Assembly (NCBI GenBank): GCA_902806235.1
Contig: CADCVW010000043.1
Coordinates: 1 to 64,000 of the forward strand
Source of the DNA: an uncultured Sphingomonadaceae bacterium
Lineage (GTDB): Bacteria; Pseudomonadota; Alphaproteobacteria; Sphingomonadales; Sphingomonadaceae
Direction of reading: 5' to 3'
DNA length: 64,000 bases
The position numbers and the translations under genes were made by a program. This document shows positions 28,737 to 37,698 of the stretch, piece after piece (position 1 is the first letter of the stretch; every line of letters starts with the position of its first letter). The notes beneath the pieces were generated by a model. The model was given only the letters and a program-made list of their open reading frames with translations, did not search any database and was not told the origin of the DNA.

Positions 28737-29462
28737 TTAGCCCGCCGCCGCGAGGGCGGCCGCGCGCGGCGGGTGCGCGAACTCGCCGGTCGGGTCCGCG
28801 ATCGTCCCGTGCTCCAGCCGGAGCAGCCGGGCGCGCCCCGCCCGGCCGAACAGGTGGACGTCGTGGGTGGCGATTACCACGGTGGTGCCGAGCTGGTTCA
28901 GGGCGTCGAACAGGTGGAGCAGGCGCTCGGCCATCCCCGGGTCAACATTGCCCGTCGGCTCGTCGGCGACGAGCAGCTCCGGCCGGCCGATCACCGCTCG
29001 GGCGATGGCGACGCGCTGCTGCTCGCCGCCCGAAAGGGTGGCGGGCTTGGCGTCCTGCCGCTTGCTCAAGCCGACCCAGGCGAGCATCTCGCGCACGGGC
29101 TCCCGTAGGTCGCGCTCGCTCGTCCCCGAAACGCGCAGAGGCAGGGCGACGTTGTCGAACGCCGACAGGTGGCGGATCAGCCGGAAATCTTGGAACACCA
29201 CGCCGATCCGCCGGCGAAAGGCGGGCAGCCGGTCGCGCCCCAGCGCCGCTACGTCCTCGCCGAACAGGCGCAGGAGGCCGCGGGTCGGCCGTTGCTGGAG
29301 GTAAAGGAGCTTCAGGAGCGAGGTTTTGCCCGCGCCGGACGGCCCGGTGAGGAAGTAAAAGCCGCCGCGGGTCAGGCGCAGCCGGACGTCGCGCAGCGTT
29401 TCGGCCCCGGCGTCGCTGTAGCGCAGGCCCACATTCTCCAGCTCGACGACGTCGCCCGCCAA
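28737..29462 (-). CDS. ftsE: FtsE, cell division ATP-binding protein
   Basis: This 241-residue ABC ATPase has Walker [17 protein letters not shown]-loop [22 protein letters not shown], signature [16 protein letters not shown], Walker [13 protein letters not shown] and H-loop [11 protein letters not shown]. The phrase [17 protein letters not shown] is typical of FtsE, and the adjacent ftsX confirms the pairing. FtsEX acts at the septum. The start [15 protein letters not shown] is preceded by GAGGAAGAGTT. It is divergent from the zinc-ribbon gene. Confidence 0.94.
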   Translation of the reverse strand: MAGDVVELENVGLRYSDAGAETLRDVRLRLTRGGFYFLTGPSGAGKTSLLKLLYLQQRPTRGLLRLFGEDVAALGRDRLPAFRRRIGVVFQDFRLIRHLSAFDNVALPLRVSGTSERDLREPVREMLAWVGLSKRQDAKPATLSGGEQQRVAIARAVIGRPELLVADEPTGNVDPGMAERLLHLFDALNQLGTTVVIATHDVHLFGRAGRARLLRLEHGTIADPTGEFAHPPRAAALAAAG

Positions 29463-29601
29463 CTCTTCCTCGCCCCGCCCCCGGGTTCCTCGAACCTAGC
29501 CGTCGCACGGCGCGCCGCGCAAGGCAACGCGGGGCCGCGGCTTGCGGAAAGCCGGGCGAGGTGCTTGAAAGCGGCGCTTCGGCTCACTGCAGGCGCTGCG
29601 C

Positions 29602-30324
29602 ATGATCCTCACCTGCCCCAGTTGCGGCGCTTCCTACGTCGTGCCCGATGATGCGGTGGGGCCTGATGGCCGGCAGGTGCGCTGCGCAAACTGCCGCAGC
29701 AGCTGGTTCCAGGCGCCCGCCGCCCCCGCTCCCGCGCCGCCGCCCGAGCCGGCCCCCGCCGCGGCCGCCCCCGAGCCGGTCCCGGCCGAGCCGCCGCCGA
29801 GTTCCCGGCCGATACCCGCCGCCCCGCCCGTCGCGCCGCCGGTCGTGTTGTCTCCGATCGCCGCCAACGTCGCCGACCACGACCCCGCGCCGCGGCCGCG
29901 GCCGCGCCGCCGCTGGGGCCTGCTCCTCGCCGCGCTCGCGCTGGTTAGCCTGCTCCTGGCGCTGCTGGCGCTCGCTTATCTCGCGCCGCGGGACTTCGGC
30001 GCGCGCTTCGGGCTCGCCGCGGCTGAAGGGGCCGGGCCGCTCCGCCTCGCCGACATCCGGCACGAGCGGCGGATGCTGGAAAGCGGGGTGGAGCTGTTCG
30101 AGATCAACGGCCGCATCCGCAACCCGACGGACGCGGAGCAGCCGGTCGGCCCCCTGCGCGCCCGGCTGGTCGACGCGAACCGGCGCACCGTGCGCAGCTG
30201 GCGGATCGATCCGCCGGTGAAGCGGCTCGCCGGCGGAACCTCCGTACGCTTCGACAGCGCGGGCATCGACGTACCACCCGCCGCGACCAAGCTCGTCGTC
30301 AGCTTCGAAGCGGCCGGCGGCTGA
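29602..30324 (+). CDS. Zinc-ribbon (MJ0042-type) membrane protein
   Basis: This 240-residue protein has three parts. An N-terminal MJ0042/DUF3426-type zinc ribbon reads [17 protein letters not shown]...[12 protein letters not shown], two CxxC knuckles. A long Pro/Ala linker (about 38-95) follows, then a single membrane helix (about 112-132, [21 protein letters not shown]). The C-terminal domain (about 145-240) has [26 protein letters not shown], which resembles an FxLyD/DUF3426 periplasmic beta domain. The function is unknown. It lies divergent to ftsE, an arrangement seen in other alphaproteobacteria. Its 3' end overlaps the convergent MATE gene by 26 bases. Confidence 0.8.
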   Translation: MILTCPSCGASYVVPDDAVGPDGRQVRCANCRSSWFQAPAAPAPAPPPEPAPAAAAPEPVPAEPPPSSRPIPAAPPVAPPVVLSPIAANVADHDPAPRPRPRRRWGLLLAALALVSLLLALLALAYLAPRDFGARFGLAAAEGAGPLRLADIRHERRMLESGVELFEINGRIRNPTDAEQPVGPLRARLVDANRRTVRSWRIDPPVKRLAGGTSVRFDSAGIDVPPAATKLVVSFEAAGG

Positions 30325-31663
30325 CCGCGGCGAAGCGGCCGCCCTGCAGCGCGGCGGCGGCGGCCATCGCGATCCCGGTCGCCCAGATCAGCCCCTCGCC
30401 CCCGCCGCCGCGCGAAACGAGCCACGCGCCGAGCCCGGCCTGGACGCCTAAGAACGCGACGATGCTGATCGCGCCCGCCGCGACCTGGTCGCCCAATGAG
30501 CGGAGCGCGTAGACCAGCACGATCTGCAGCGCGTCGAAGGCGATGAACGGGCTGAGCAGGCGGAGCATTGGCGCGGCCGCCGCGATCACCGCCGGGTCGT
30601 CCGTGAACAGCGCGACCAGCGGCTCGGCGAACAGCAACAGCCCGGCCGCGGCGGGCAGGGCGGTCAGAACGGCGAGCGCCGCCGCCACCCCCGCCCGCCG
30701 CCGCGCGACGCGCGCTGGGGCGCCTTCGCCCACCGCGTTGCCTACGCGCACGCCGGCCGCCGAGCCGAAGCCGATACCGACGGCGAGCAGGAAATTGTGG
30801 AAGGAGAACACCGTCTGGAACGCAGCGGCCGTCTCCGCGCCGAGCCGGGTGGACAGCACGATCAGCCAAGAGAAGCCGAGCATCTCCAGTCCGGCGGCGG
30901 CGGCCGGGGCGAGGCCGAAGCGGAGCAGCCTTCCGGCGCGGGACGCGGCGCGCCGCCAGACCGCGACGCTTTGCACGTCGCGCACGCCGCGCTCGCCCGC
31001 GCCGTCCATCGCCCACACGGACCACAGCGCCGCGAGCGCGCCGAGCAGGGACGTCACCGCCGTCGCGAGCGCCGCCCCCGTCGCGCCCAGCGCGGAGAAC
31101 GGCCCGTGCCCGCCGACCCAGGCCCAGGCGAGCAGGGCGTTGACCGGCAGCATCGCGACGTTGATCGCCATCACCCGCCGCGGCCGGCTGCACCCTTCGA
31201 GGAAATAAGCGAGCGCGCAGAGCAGGAACTGGGACGGGTAGGCGAGCGCCATCGCCCGGACCACCCGCGCGCCGTCGTCCACCAGCGCTTCCCCGACGCC
31301 GATCAGCCGCAGGAAGTCCGCCGCGCCGCCCAGCAGCGCGGCCATCGCGGCGAGCCCCAAGCCGACGGACAGCAGCGCCCCCCCGCGCAGCACCTCGCCG
31401 CTTTCCCGCCGTTCGCCCGCACCCTCCGCGCGCGACACGAGCACCAGCACGCCCGACAGGGCGGCCAGTCCCATGACAATGGAGATGAAGGTGATCGCCC
31501 GCCCCGCCGCCAGCGCTGCGAGCTCGCCCGTTCCCGCCCGGCCGACGATCGCCGTGTCGGTAAGGTGCATGATCGTCCAATTGAGGTTGGTCACCGCCAC
31601 CGGCCAGGCGAGCGCGGCCACCCACCGCGCTTCCCCGCGCCATCCCGATGCGTTGCCCGTCAT
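30299..31663 (-). CDS. MATE-family multidrug/metabolite efflux transporter
   Basis: This 454-residue polytopic protein begins [44 protein letters not shown], the typical first MATE helix, and contains a second repeat half starting [30 protein letters not shown]. About twelve membrane helices are visible. MATE proteins export cationic compounds by Na+ or H+ antiport; the substrate is not predictable. The track's longer start lies in pfk antisense sequence. It is divergent from the phosphofructokinase gene. Confidence 0.88.
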   Translation of the reverse strand: MTGNASGWRGEARWVAALAWPVAVTNLNWTIMHLTDTAIVGRAGTGELAALAAGRAITFISIVMGLAALSGVLVLVSRAEGAGERRESGEVLRGGALLSVGLGLAAMAALLGGAADFLRLIGVGEALVDDGARVVRAMALAYPSQFLLCALAYFLEGCSRPRRVMAINVAMLPVNALLAWAWVGGHGPFSALGATGAALATAVTSLLGALAALWSVWAMDGAGERGVRDVQSVAVWRRAASRAGRLLRFGLAPAAAAGLEMLGFSWLIVLSTRLGAETAAAFQTVFSFHNFLLAVGIGFGSAAGVRVGNAVGEGAPARVARRRAGVAAALAVLTALPAAAGLLLFAEPLVALFTDDPAVIAAAAPMLRLLSPFIAFDALQIVLVYALRSLGDQVAAGAISIVAFLGVQAGLGAWLVSRGGGGEGLIWATGIAMAAAAALQGGRFAAVSRRPLRS

Positions 31664-31708
31664 GCCCGACGCACGTAGGCGCGCGGGACGAACGAGGGGA
31701 GGGCGCGG

Positions 31709-32809
31709 ATGCACATCGGGATCCTGACGGGGGGCGGCGACGTGCCGGGGCTGAACCCGTGCATCCGCGCGGCGACGGAAGCCGCGCTCGACCGCGGCTG
31801 GCGCGTTACGGGCCTGCGCGGCGGCTGGGCTGGGGCGCTCGCGGTCGACTCGGCTGACCCGGCAAGCGTCGCCCGCCACACGGTCGTCCTCGACCGCGAC
31901 CGGGTGCGCGGGATCGATCGGCTGGGCGGCACCATCCTCCACACCTCGCGCCTCGACCCGCGCGATGCCGACGGCACCGACCGCACGGGCGACGTGCTGC
32001 GGCTAATCGAGGCGCTCGGGCTGGACGCGCTGCTCACCCTCGGCGGCGACGGCACGCTCCGCTTCTCCGCCCACCTGTCCGCGCTCGGCGTGCCGGTGAT
32101 CTCCGTCCCCAAGACGATGGACAACGACGTCTGGGGCACCGATTATTGCCTCGGCTTCGCCACCGCCGTCAGCCGCTCGGTGGAGGCGATCAACGCGCTC
32201 CGGACCACCGTCGAGTCCCACGAGCGGGTCGGCGTGGTGGAGCTGTTCGGCCGCCGCTCGGGCGAGACCGCGCTGCTCGCCGGCTTCCTCGCCCAGGTCG
32301 ATCGCACGCTGATCGCCGAAGCGCCGGTGGACCCGGCCCGGCTCATTCCCCTGCTGCTCGCCGACAAGGCGGCGAACCCGGCGAACTACGCCATGTGCGT
32401 GGTGTCCGAAGGCGCGCGGCTGATCGGGGAGGGCGACGACGCCGAACGCTCCAAGCCCGCCACCCAGCGGAGCGACGCGGGCGTCGGCCAGCGCCTCGCC
32501 CGCGCGATCGAGGGCGCCCCCGGCGGCTCGGGCACCGTGGTCCAGGAGCTCGCCTACCTGATGCGCGCGGGCGAGCCCGACGCGCTCGACCGCATGGCGG
32601 GCATGGCCTTCGGACTGCTGGCGGTGCAGCTTCTCGCCGAGGGTATCGACGGCCGCATGGTCGCGCTGGTGGACGGCAACTACGAGCACGTCACGGTCGA
32701 CGCGCCCTTGGGCGGAGTGAAGCGCGTGGACGTCGCGCGACTCTACGACGAAGGCGCCTGCCGCGCCCGGCTCGGCCGCGTGCTGGGCATGCCGATGCTG
32801 CTCCACTGA
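31709..32809 (+). CDS. 6-phosphofructokinase
   Basis: This 366-residue protein is of the PfkA superfamily: GILTGGGDVPGLNPCIRAAT at the N-terminus, LLTLGGDGTLRFSAHL (phosphate donor site) and VPKTMDNDVWGTDYCLGFATAV (substrate site), then ESHERVGVVELFGRRSGETALLAG. GGDGT is the ATP-type residue at the position equivalent to Gly104. The Lys of PKTMDND is seen in PPi-dependent or mixed PFKs. Donor specificity (ATP or PPi) is therefore uncertain. The enzyme makes fructose-1,6-bisphosphate in glycolysis; the PPi form would be reversible. A tRNA-Leu gene follows. Confidence 0.9.
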   Translation: MHIGILTGGGDVPGLNPCIRAATEAALDRGWRVTGLRGGWAGALAVDSADPASVARHTVVLDRDRVRGIDRLGGTILHTSRLDPRDADGTDRTGDVLRLIEALGLDALLTLGGDGTLRFSAHLSALGVPVISVPKTMDNDVWGTDYCLGFATAVSRSVEAINALRTTVESHERVGVVELFGRRSGETALLAGFLAQVDRTLIAEAPVDPARLIPLLLADKAANPANYAMCVVSEGARLIGEGDDAERSKPATQRSDAGVGQRLARAIEGAPGGSGTVVQELAYLMRAGEPDALDRMAGMAFGLLAVQLLAEGIDGRMVALVDGNYEHVTVDAPLGGVKRVDVARLYDEGACRARLGRVLGMPMLLH

Positions 32810-32826
32810 CGCCCGCGCCGCGGCGG

Positions 32827-32855
32827 TTGCGCTCCTGGCGGGGCTTCGCTATCCC
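32827..32855 (+). promoter_or_regulatory. Sigma-70-like promoter of the tRNA-Leu gene
   Basis: TTGCGC, a 17-base spacer and TATCCC lie with the -10 element ending ten bases before the mature tRNA 5' end. Spacing is ideal for a stable-RNA promoter. Prediction from pattern only. Confidence 0.5.
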
Positions 32856-32865
32856 CCGCCGCCGT

Positions 32866-32952
32866 GCGGTCGTGGCGGAATTGGTAGACGCGCAACGTTG
32901 AGGTCGTTGTGTCCGAAAGGACGTGGAAGTTCGAGTCTTCTCGACCGCACCA
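32866..32952 (+). tRNA. tRNA-Leu (anticodon GAG)
   Basis: This 87-base class II tRNA starts GCGGTCG (acceptor 5' strand) and ends CGACCGC-A-CCA, with CCA encoded. The anticodon arm CAACG-TTGAGGT-CGTTG has anticodon GAG, reading CUC/CUU Leu codons. The variable arm (GTGTCCGAAAGGACGTG) is long, as expected for tRNA-Leu, and the T arm reads AAGTTCGAGTCTT. The region downstream changes in character, so this 3' end is a candidate historical integration site; no second copy of it was found within the window. Confidence 0.95.
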
Positions 32953-33513
32953 AACAGTCGGTTAGATCCTGAGGTCTCCTACCTAGGTTGAGGCCAAGCC
33001 AGACTCTCGGCGCAGTTCCGGGCCTTTTCCACGCTAAGCGGAAACGCATTGTGGTCAGGAGACGCGCGAGAGCGGTTCGTTTCTCGCCGTGATCGGCTGC
33101 CAGTCTCCGCCCCAAAGAAATTGGCTGCAGGCGCTCAGGCCAGCCCGAGAGCCGCGCGTCATGTCCAGCTCTTCGTGAGAGCGTCATCGAGACGAAGCAT
33201 GGATAAGGGTAGGCGACGAGCATACCGTTACATGATCGCGGTGGATGCCTTCATGCGAGTGCTGAGCGACCTCTGCCGGATTGACTCGGCGGCATGGTCG
33301 CGGTCGGGCCGGTGTCGGCCATAACCAACCACGACCGCTGTGCGCCCATCAAAAACCATTCGGGCGCGACTCGCGGCCAGACTTAACGTCTGATCGCTGC
33401 GAGGCTGGACGATCGATCGTGACCGTGCTCAACATGCGCCGGGATGTCTCGAGCATCGGAAATGCTCCACGGCACGTATCGCGGGGTGACCGGATCGGTA
33501 CGGGAGAGTTGCG
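32953..33513. other. Gene-poor stretch after tRNA-Leu with a recombinase-end remnant
   Basis: No convincing gene is present. At 33135-33159 lies TCAGGCCAGCCCGAGAGCCGCGCGT, the antisense of the last codons and stop of a large serine recombinase (RAALGLA-stop), identical to 38736-38760. The adjoining bases keep only faint similarity to the recombinase end. The rest has lower GC than the core and I see no further structure. Confidence 0.5.
33135..33159. repeat. 25-bp direct repeat, copy 1 (recombinase 3' end)
   Basis: TCAGGCCAGCCCGAGAGCCG... is identical over 25 bases to 38736-38760 in the same orientation. The sequence is the reverse complement of the last seven codons and stop of the recombinase remnant. 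Flanks outside the 25 bases differ. Confidence 0.8.
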
Positions 33514-35028
33514 ATGGCCAGCATCGGCGTCGGTCCGGCCGGCGCTATCCATACCGCGGTTCCGCCGCTTGGGCTCGGCACGCGGGTCAGCTACGGCGTC
33601 GGGGCGGTCGCCAATGGAACCAAGAACGCGGCATTCAGCACCTATCTGATGCTCTACTACAACCAGGTGATCGGCATTTCGGCGGCGATTGTGTCGGTGG
33701 CGATCGCGGCGACGCTGTTCGTCGATGCGCTCGCTGATCCGCTGATCGGGCGCTGGTCCGACGTTACCAGATCGCGGCTGGGGCGTCGGCATCCCTTCAT
33801 CTACGGTGCCGCGATCCCGACGACGATCTTCTTCGTCCTTGCCTGGTTCCCGCCGGCGGGCATGACGCCCGTGCAGACCGGTTTGTGGATCTTCGGCACC
33901 GCGATGGTGGCGCGCGTGTCGATCAGCGCGTTCGAGATCAGCTCCTCCGCGATGACGCCCGAACTGACGGAGGACTATCAGGAGCGCACCAAGCTGTTCT
34001 CGCTGCGTTACCTGTTCGGCTATGTCGGCGCGTTCGGGTTCACCGGATTGTCGCTCGCGCTCATCTTCCGCTCGACGCCCGAGTACGTTCGGGGCCAGCT
34101 CAATCCGGACGCGTACGCCACGTTCGCTTGGCTGGGCGGGGCCGTGATCCTACTCGCGATCCTGATCTGCGGGATCGGTACGCAGAGCCGCATTCCCTAT
34201 CTGCGCCAAGCCGAGACGCGCGACACCAGAGGCACGCTCGGCCGGCACCTGCGCGAGATGAAGGTCGCGCTCGGCAACCGCGCTTTTCTGTCGATCTTTG
34301 GCTTCGGCGTAATGAAATACTCCGCCATCGGGCTGTACACCGCGACGAGCCTGTATTTCGGCACCTACCTGTTCAAGCTGAACGGGCTGCAGCTCGCGCT
34401 GCTGACTTTCGACTCGCTGGTCGCCGCGGTGATCGCCGCCCCGCTGGCACCGATCGTCAGCCGCGCGATCGGCAAGCGCAACAGCTCCATGATCTTCGCA
34501 GTGGCCGGCGTGGCGCTGGGACAGCTGCCGCTGCTGCTAAGCTATCTGGACCTGTTTTTCGTGCCCGGCGACGCGTTGCTGGTGCCGACCCTGTTCGTGA
34601 TCGGCGCGGTCTACGGCGCGATGGTCGCCATCTCATTGATTAACACGTCGTCGATGCTCGCCGACGTAGTCGAGGACAGCGCCGTCAGGACCGGACACCA
34701 CGATGCGGGAATGTTCTTCGCCGCGTCAAGTTTCATGCAGCAATGCTCGGGCGGGGTCGGCATCTTCGTCGCCGGGCTGATCCTCACCCGGTCCGACTTC
34801 CCCGAGCGCGCGCGCCCCGACCAAGTGACCGCGGCAATGACCGACAGCCTGCTAATTCACTACATCCCGACGTCGATGACGCTGTGGGCGGTCGGCTGCC
34901 TGTTCCTGCTCTTCTACCCAATCAACAGGTTGCGGCACGAGGCAAATGTCGAGACGCTCAGGATGCGGGCGATGCAGGCGCGCGAGAACGAGCTGAGCAA
35001 CGCGCCAATCGGAGCGCCCGCGCGATGA
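33514..35028 (+). CDS. MFS transporter, GPH (glycoside/cation symporter)-like
   Basis: This 504-residue protein has about twelve membrane helices. The N-terminal half has SYGVGAVANGTKNAAFSTYLMLYYNQVIG and FVDALADPLIGRWSDVTRSRLGRRHPFIYGAA, the D-P-L-I-G...S-D-R-x-R-R-P pattern of MelB/GPH symporters and their relatives. It is preceded by GGGAGAGTT and its stop overlaps the acyl-CoA ligase ATG (ATGA). Relatives next to CoA ligases often import carboxylic acids, lipids or terpenoid-like compounds in sphingomonads. Here uptake of the acid activated by the next enzyme is a reasonable inference. Confidence 0.88.
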   Translation: MASIGVGPAGAIHTAVPPLGLGTRVSYGVGAVANGTKNAAFSTYLMLYYNQVIGISAAIVSVAIAATLFVDALADPLIGRWSDVTRSRLGRRHPFIYGAAIPTTIFFVLAWFPPAGMTPVQTGLWIFGTAMVARVSISAFEISSSAMTPELTEDYQERTKLFSLRYLFGYVGAFGFTGLSLALIFRSTPEYVRGQLNPDAYATFAWLGGAVILLAILICGIGTQSRIPYLRQAETRDTRGTLGRHLREMKVALGNRAFLSIFGFGVMKYSAIGLYTATSLYFGTYLFKLNGLQLALLTFDSLVAAVIAAPLAPIVSRAIGKRNSSMIFAVAGVALGQLPLLLSYLDLFFVPGDALLVPTLFVIGAVYGAMVAISLINTSSMLADVVEDSAVRTGHHDAGMFFAASSFMQQCSGGVGIFVAGLILTRSDFPERARPDQVTAAMTDSLLIHYIPTSMTLWAVGCLFLLFYPINRLRHEANVETLRMRAMQARENELSNAPIGAPAR

Positions 35029-36671
35029 CGACGTCGGCATGGTGCTACGCAAACCTGTGGGAGTCGGTCGCCGCCGCGCTTCCGCTCGAACCGGCGATCA
35101 TCCAGGGCGAGCGGGTCGTCACCTTCGCGGCGTTCGACGCCGCCGCCGACGCACTGGCTGCGTTCCTGCTCGTCGAGGGGCTCGGTCGGCAGGCGAAGGT
35201 CGCGGTCTATGCCGCCAACCGCCCCGAGTATCTCGTCGGCTGCTTCGCCGCGTTCAAGGCTGGGCTGGCCCCCTTCAACGTCAACTACCGCTACGGGCCC
35301 GAAGAGGTCCGCTTTCTCCTCGACAATGGCGACGCCGAAGCCGTGCTGTTCGACGCCGCCTTCGCCCCGGTGATCGAGCCGGTGCGCGCGGCGCTCCCCG
35401 GCGTGAAGGCGTGGATCGGGATCGAGCGGGACGGCGCGCCTGTACCCAATTGGGCGACCGACTATGACGCGGTCGCGTCGCGGCGGCCCGCCATGCGCCC
35501 GGTCGTCGCGCCTTGGGGTCGACACGAGGACGACCTGCTGCTGCTCGTCACCGGCGGCACGACCGGCATGCCGAAGGCGGTGATGTGGCGGCAGGGCGAT
35601 CTCCTGGCCAAGGGCGGCTACGGCGCCAATCCGCTGATGGGGCTGCCCCCGCTCGGCGCGCCGGAGGAGGCGGGCGCGCGCGCGCTGGCGACGCCGATCC
35701 GGCCGAGCTCGCTGATCGCCCCGCCATTGATGCACGCGACCGGGCTGATCGCGGCGTTCGGCGCGATCGGCTTCGGCGGCGCGGTGATACTGCTTCCTCA
35801 TCGCCGATTCGAGCCCGAGGTCGTGTGGGACACGGTCGAGCGCCGGCGCGTCACGCGGATGACAATCGTCGGACAACCATTCGCGCAGCCTCTGCTCGAG
35901 GCGCTCGTCGCCCATCCCGGGCGCTGGGACCTGACGTCGCTCGTGGTAATCGGGTCGTCGGGCGCGATGTGGAACCGCGAGAACAAGCTGGAACTGGTCG
36001 GCCGCATCTCCCAGGCGCAGCTAATCGACAGCTACTCGTCGTCCGAAGCCTTCGGGATGGGCATCTCAACGACGACCGCTACGGGCGAGAGCGCCACCGC
36101 CGCCTTCGTGCTGGGGCCGGATTGCGCGATCTTCACCGAGGACGGTCGCCGCGTCGAGCCGGGATCGGGCGAGAGCGGGCGGCTGTGCGTCAGCGGGCCG
36201 ATCCCGCTGGGTTATTACAAGGACCCGCTGAAATCGGCGGCGACTTTTCCGGTCCATGAGGGGCGGCGCTGGTCTATGCCCGGCGACTGGGCGACCATCG
36301 ACGCCGACGGCACCGTCCAGGTGCTCGGGCGCGGGTCGCAATGCATTAACACCGGCGGCGAGAAGGTCTTTCCCGAGGAGGTCGAGGAAGCGCTCAAGCG
36401 CCATCCGGCGGTGCGAGACGCTGCGGTGACGGGCGTGCCCGACCCGCGCTACGGCGAGCGGATCGCGGCGCTGGTCGAGCCGTATCCCAACGTGAACACG
36501 GGCGAAGCGGAACTGATCGCGCATGTCCGCGGGCAACTCGCCCCATACAAGGCGCCGCGCCACGTGCTGCTGGTCGACAGTATCGCGCGCGCGCCTAACG
36601 GAAAGCTCGATTATCGGGCGATCAAAGACCGCGCGCTGGCCGCCTTCGCGGTCGGGACGGCGATCCCGTGA
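35025..36671 (+). CDS. Acyl-CoA synthetase (AMP-forming ligase)
   Basis: This 548-residue member of the ANL superfamily has the phosphate-loop LLLVTGGTTGMPKAVMW, the adenine-site SYSSSEAFGMG, GDWATIDADG, and the C-terminal hinge and lysine region INTGGEKVFPEEVEEALKRHPAV...APNGKLDYRAIK. It forms acyl-CoA from a carboxylic acid, ATP and CoA; the family resembles fatty-acid/steroid-acid ligases. MTTSAWCYANLWESV at 35025 overlaps the MFS stop by four bases, and its own stop overlaps the thiolase-remnant GTG. It appears intact although the genes after it are ruined, so the pathway it served is probably lost. Confidence 0.93.
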   Translation: MTTSAWCYANLWESVAAALPLEPAIIQGERVVTFAAFDAAADALAAFLLVEGLGRQAKVAVYAANRPEYLVGCFAAFKAGLAPFNVNYRYGPEEVRFLLDNGDAEAVLFDAAFAPVIEPVRAALPGVKAWIGIERDGAPVPNWATDYDAVASRRPAMRPVVAPWGRHEDDLLLLVTGGTTGMPKAVMWRQGDLLAKGGYGANPLMGLPPLGAPEEAGARALATPIRPSSLIAPPLMHATGLIAAFGAIGFGGAVILLPHRRFEPEVVWDTVERRRVTRMTIVGQPFAQPLLEALVAHPGRWDLTSLVVIGSSGAMWNRENKLELVGRISQAQLIDSYSSSEAFGMGISTTTATGESATAAFVLGPDCAIFTEDGRRVEPGSGESGRLCVSGPIPLGYYKDPLKSAATFPVHEGRRWSMPGDWATIDADGTVQVLGRGSQCINTGGEKVFPEEVEEALKRHPAVRDAAVTGVPDPRYGERIAALVEPYPNVNTGEAELIAHVRGQLAPYKAPRHVLLVDSIARAPNGKLDYRAIKDRALAAFAVGTAIP

Positions 36672-36862
36672 GCATCCGGAACAACGCATATATCGCCGGC
36701 GCGTTCGAGCATTCGACCCGGCTCGCGCCCGACAAGACTACGCCGCAGCTGCACGCCGAATGCGCCGCCGGAGCGCTCGCCGATGCCGGCCTCTCGCTCG
36801 GCGTCATCGACGGCTATTTTGCGCGGGCGACGCGCCGGGCTTCGGCGCGCTGTCAATGATCG
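36668..36862 (+). pseudogene. Thiolase (SCPx-type lipid-transfer) remnant, N-terminal part only
   Basis: GTG at 36668 begins MSIRNNAYIAGAFEHSTRLAPDKTTPQLHAECAAGALADAGLSLGVIDGYF, the start of SCPx-type thiolases that cleave 3-ketoacyl-CoA in beta-oxidation-like pathways. One T is missing in the run after GGCTAT, so the reading continues out of frame as CAGDAPGFGALSMIDY and then stops resembling a thiolase at about 36862. About 300 residues, including the catalytic cysteine region, are absent. The break lies directly against a DUF35 remnant, so an internal deletion joined two neighbouring genes. Confidence 0.8.
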
Positions 36863-37154
36863 ACTATCGGGCCTGCGGCGAACCGCACTGGTACCTCGCG
36901 CGCTTTGTCCCTTCTGCCTGTTAGCCGACACGAACTGGGAGGAATGCATGGGGCTTGGCACGCTATACAGCGTCTCGCCGATGCGCCGCGCCCCAGCGCC
37001 GTACACGCTCGCCTACGTCGCTTTGGACAAAGGGCCGGCGATGCTGACCAACATCGTCGGCGATCCAAACGCGCCGGCGAGTGGCGACCGGATGCGGGTC
37101 CGTTTCGTCGCCACCGACGGCGGCCCCCCGGTGCCGATGTTCGCTCCCGCATGA
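36863..37154 (+). pseudogene. DUF35 zinc-ribbon/OB-fold protein remnant
   Basis: Two frames are needed. RACGEPHWY gives one zinc-ribbon knuckle in one frame. After a one-base loss, RALCPFCLLADTNWEE gives the next knuckle, followed by the OB-fold part GTLYSVSPMRRAPAPYTLAYVALDKGPAMLTNIVGDP...GGPPVPMFAPA to the stop. Such proteins partner SCPx thiolases or acyl-CoA hydratases and are normally encoded beside them. The N-terminus is missing where the thiolase fragment ends. The stop overlaps the ATG of the next remnant, keeping the original operon spacing. Confidence 0.8.
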
Positions 37155-37260
37155 CGACCGCACCACCGACGCTCGCGGCGCGCGAGGCGGCGTACGATCG
37201 GTTCGTCCTCGATAATCTCCCGCGCAACTACCTCGCCAACTTCGTCTACGGCATGCTCGG
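37151..37260 (+). pseudogene. MFS transporter remnant, first residues only
   Basis: MTTAPPTLAAREAAYDRFVLDNLPRNYLANFVYGMLG looks like the cytoplasmic N-terminus and first helix of an MFS transporter. It overlaps the DUF35 stop (ATGA). After GMLG the similarity ends abruptly and the opposite strand becomes the end of a DUF5681 reading frame, so a recombination junction lies at about 37260. The family assignment rests on a short stretch. Confidence 0.55.
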
Positions 37261-37465
37261 GGCGCATGGTCGCTTGAACGGCGGGCATCTGGACCACCTT
37301 GTCGCCCTCCTTCACGCTCACGGGCCGGTAGTGCTCGTTCAAGATCAAGTGATCGGCGGGCAGGTCAGCCGGATTGTACGGCAGATTTAGGAGCGGCCGC
37401 TTGCGCGGCCGGCCCTTCGGGTTGCCGGACACGCCCGGCTTGAACCGGATGTGGGCCGGCGGTCG
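37261..37465 (-). pseudogene. DUF5681 domain fragment
   Basis: On the minus strand IRFKPGVSGNPKGRPRKRPLLN...HYRPVSVKEGDKVVQMPAVQATMR is the DUF5681 signature (FKPGxSGNPKGRPK at the N-terminus), a small domain often found in mobile-element and phage-associated genes. A TAA lies upstream in frame and no clear ATG exists; a GTG at 37432 is the track's start. Downstream of ATMR the frame runs antisense through the MFS and DUF35 remnants, so its natural C-terminus is gone. It marks imported DNA at the junction. Confidence 0.65.
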
Positions 37466-37698
37466 ACAACGACTGCGTCGCGCACCAAGCAGTTTTTAAG
37501 TGGTTGTGATGATCCAGCTGAACGAAGGTCGGAGATTCATCGCCGATTTCCGGGAGCTTCGCCGACTGCAGCGCGGGTGAGGTGTAGTCGGAGACTCGCC
37601 CATCCGCCTCTCGATCCGGCGCGGAGCGTACAGTGTGCTCGGGTCGCCGAGACCTGACCGCAGATTGCACGGCCTACCCATTGCGCTGACGTACTCAG

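Noticed and set aside
37261-37465. Prophage signal from DUF5681
   Set aside because: It is a lone fragment; no terminase, capsid, tail or integrase genes are nearby.
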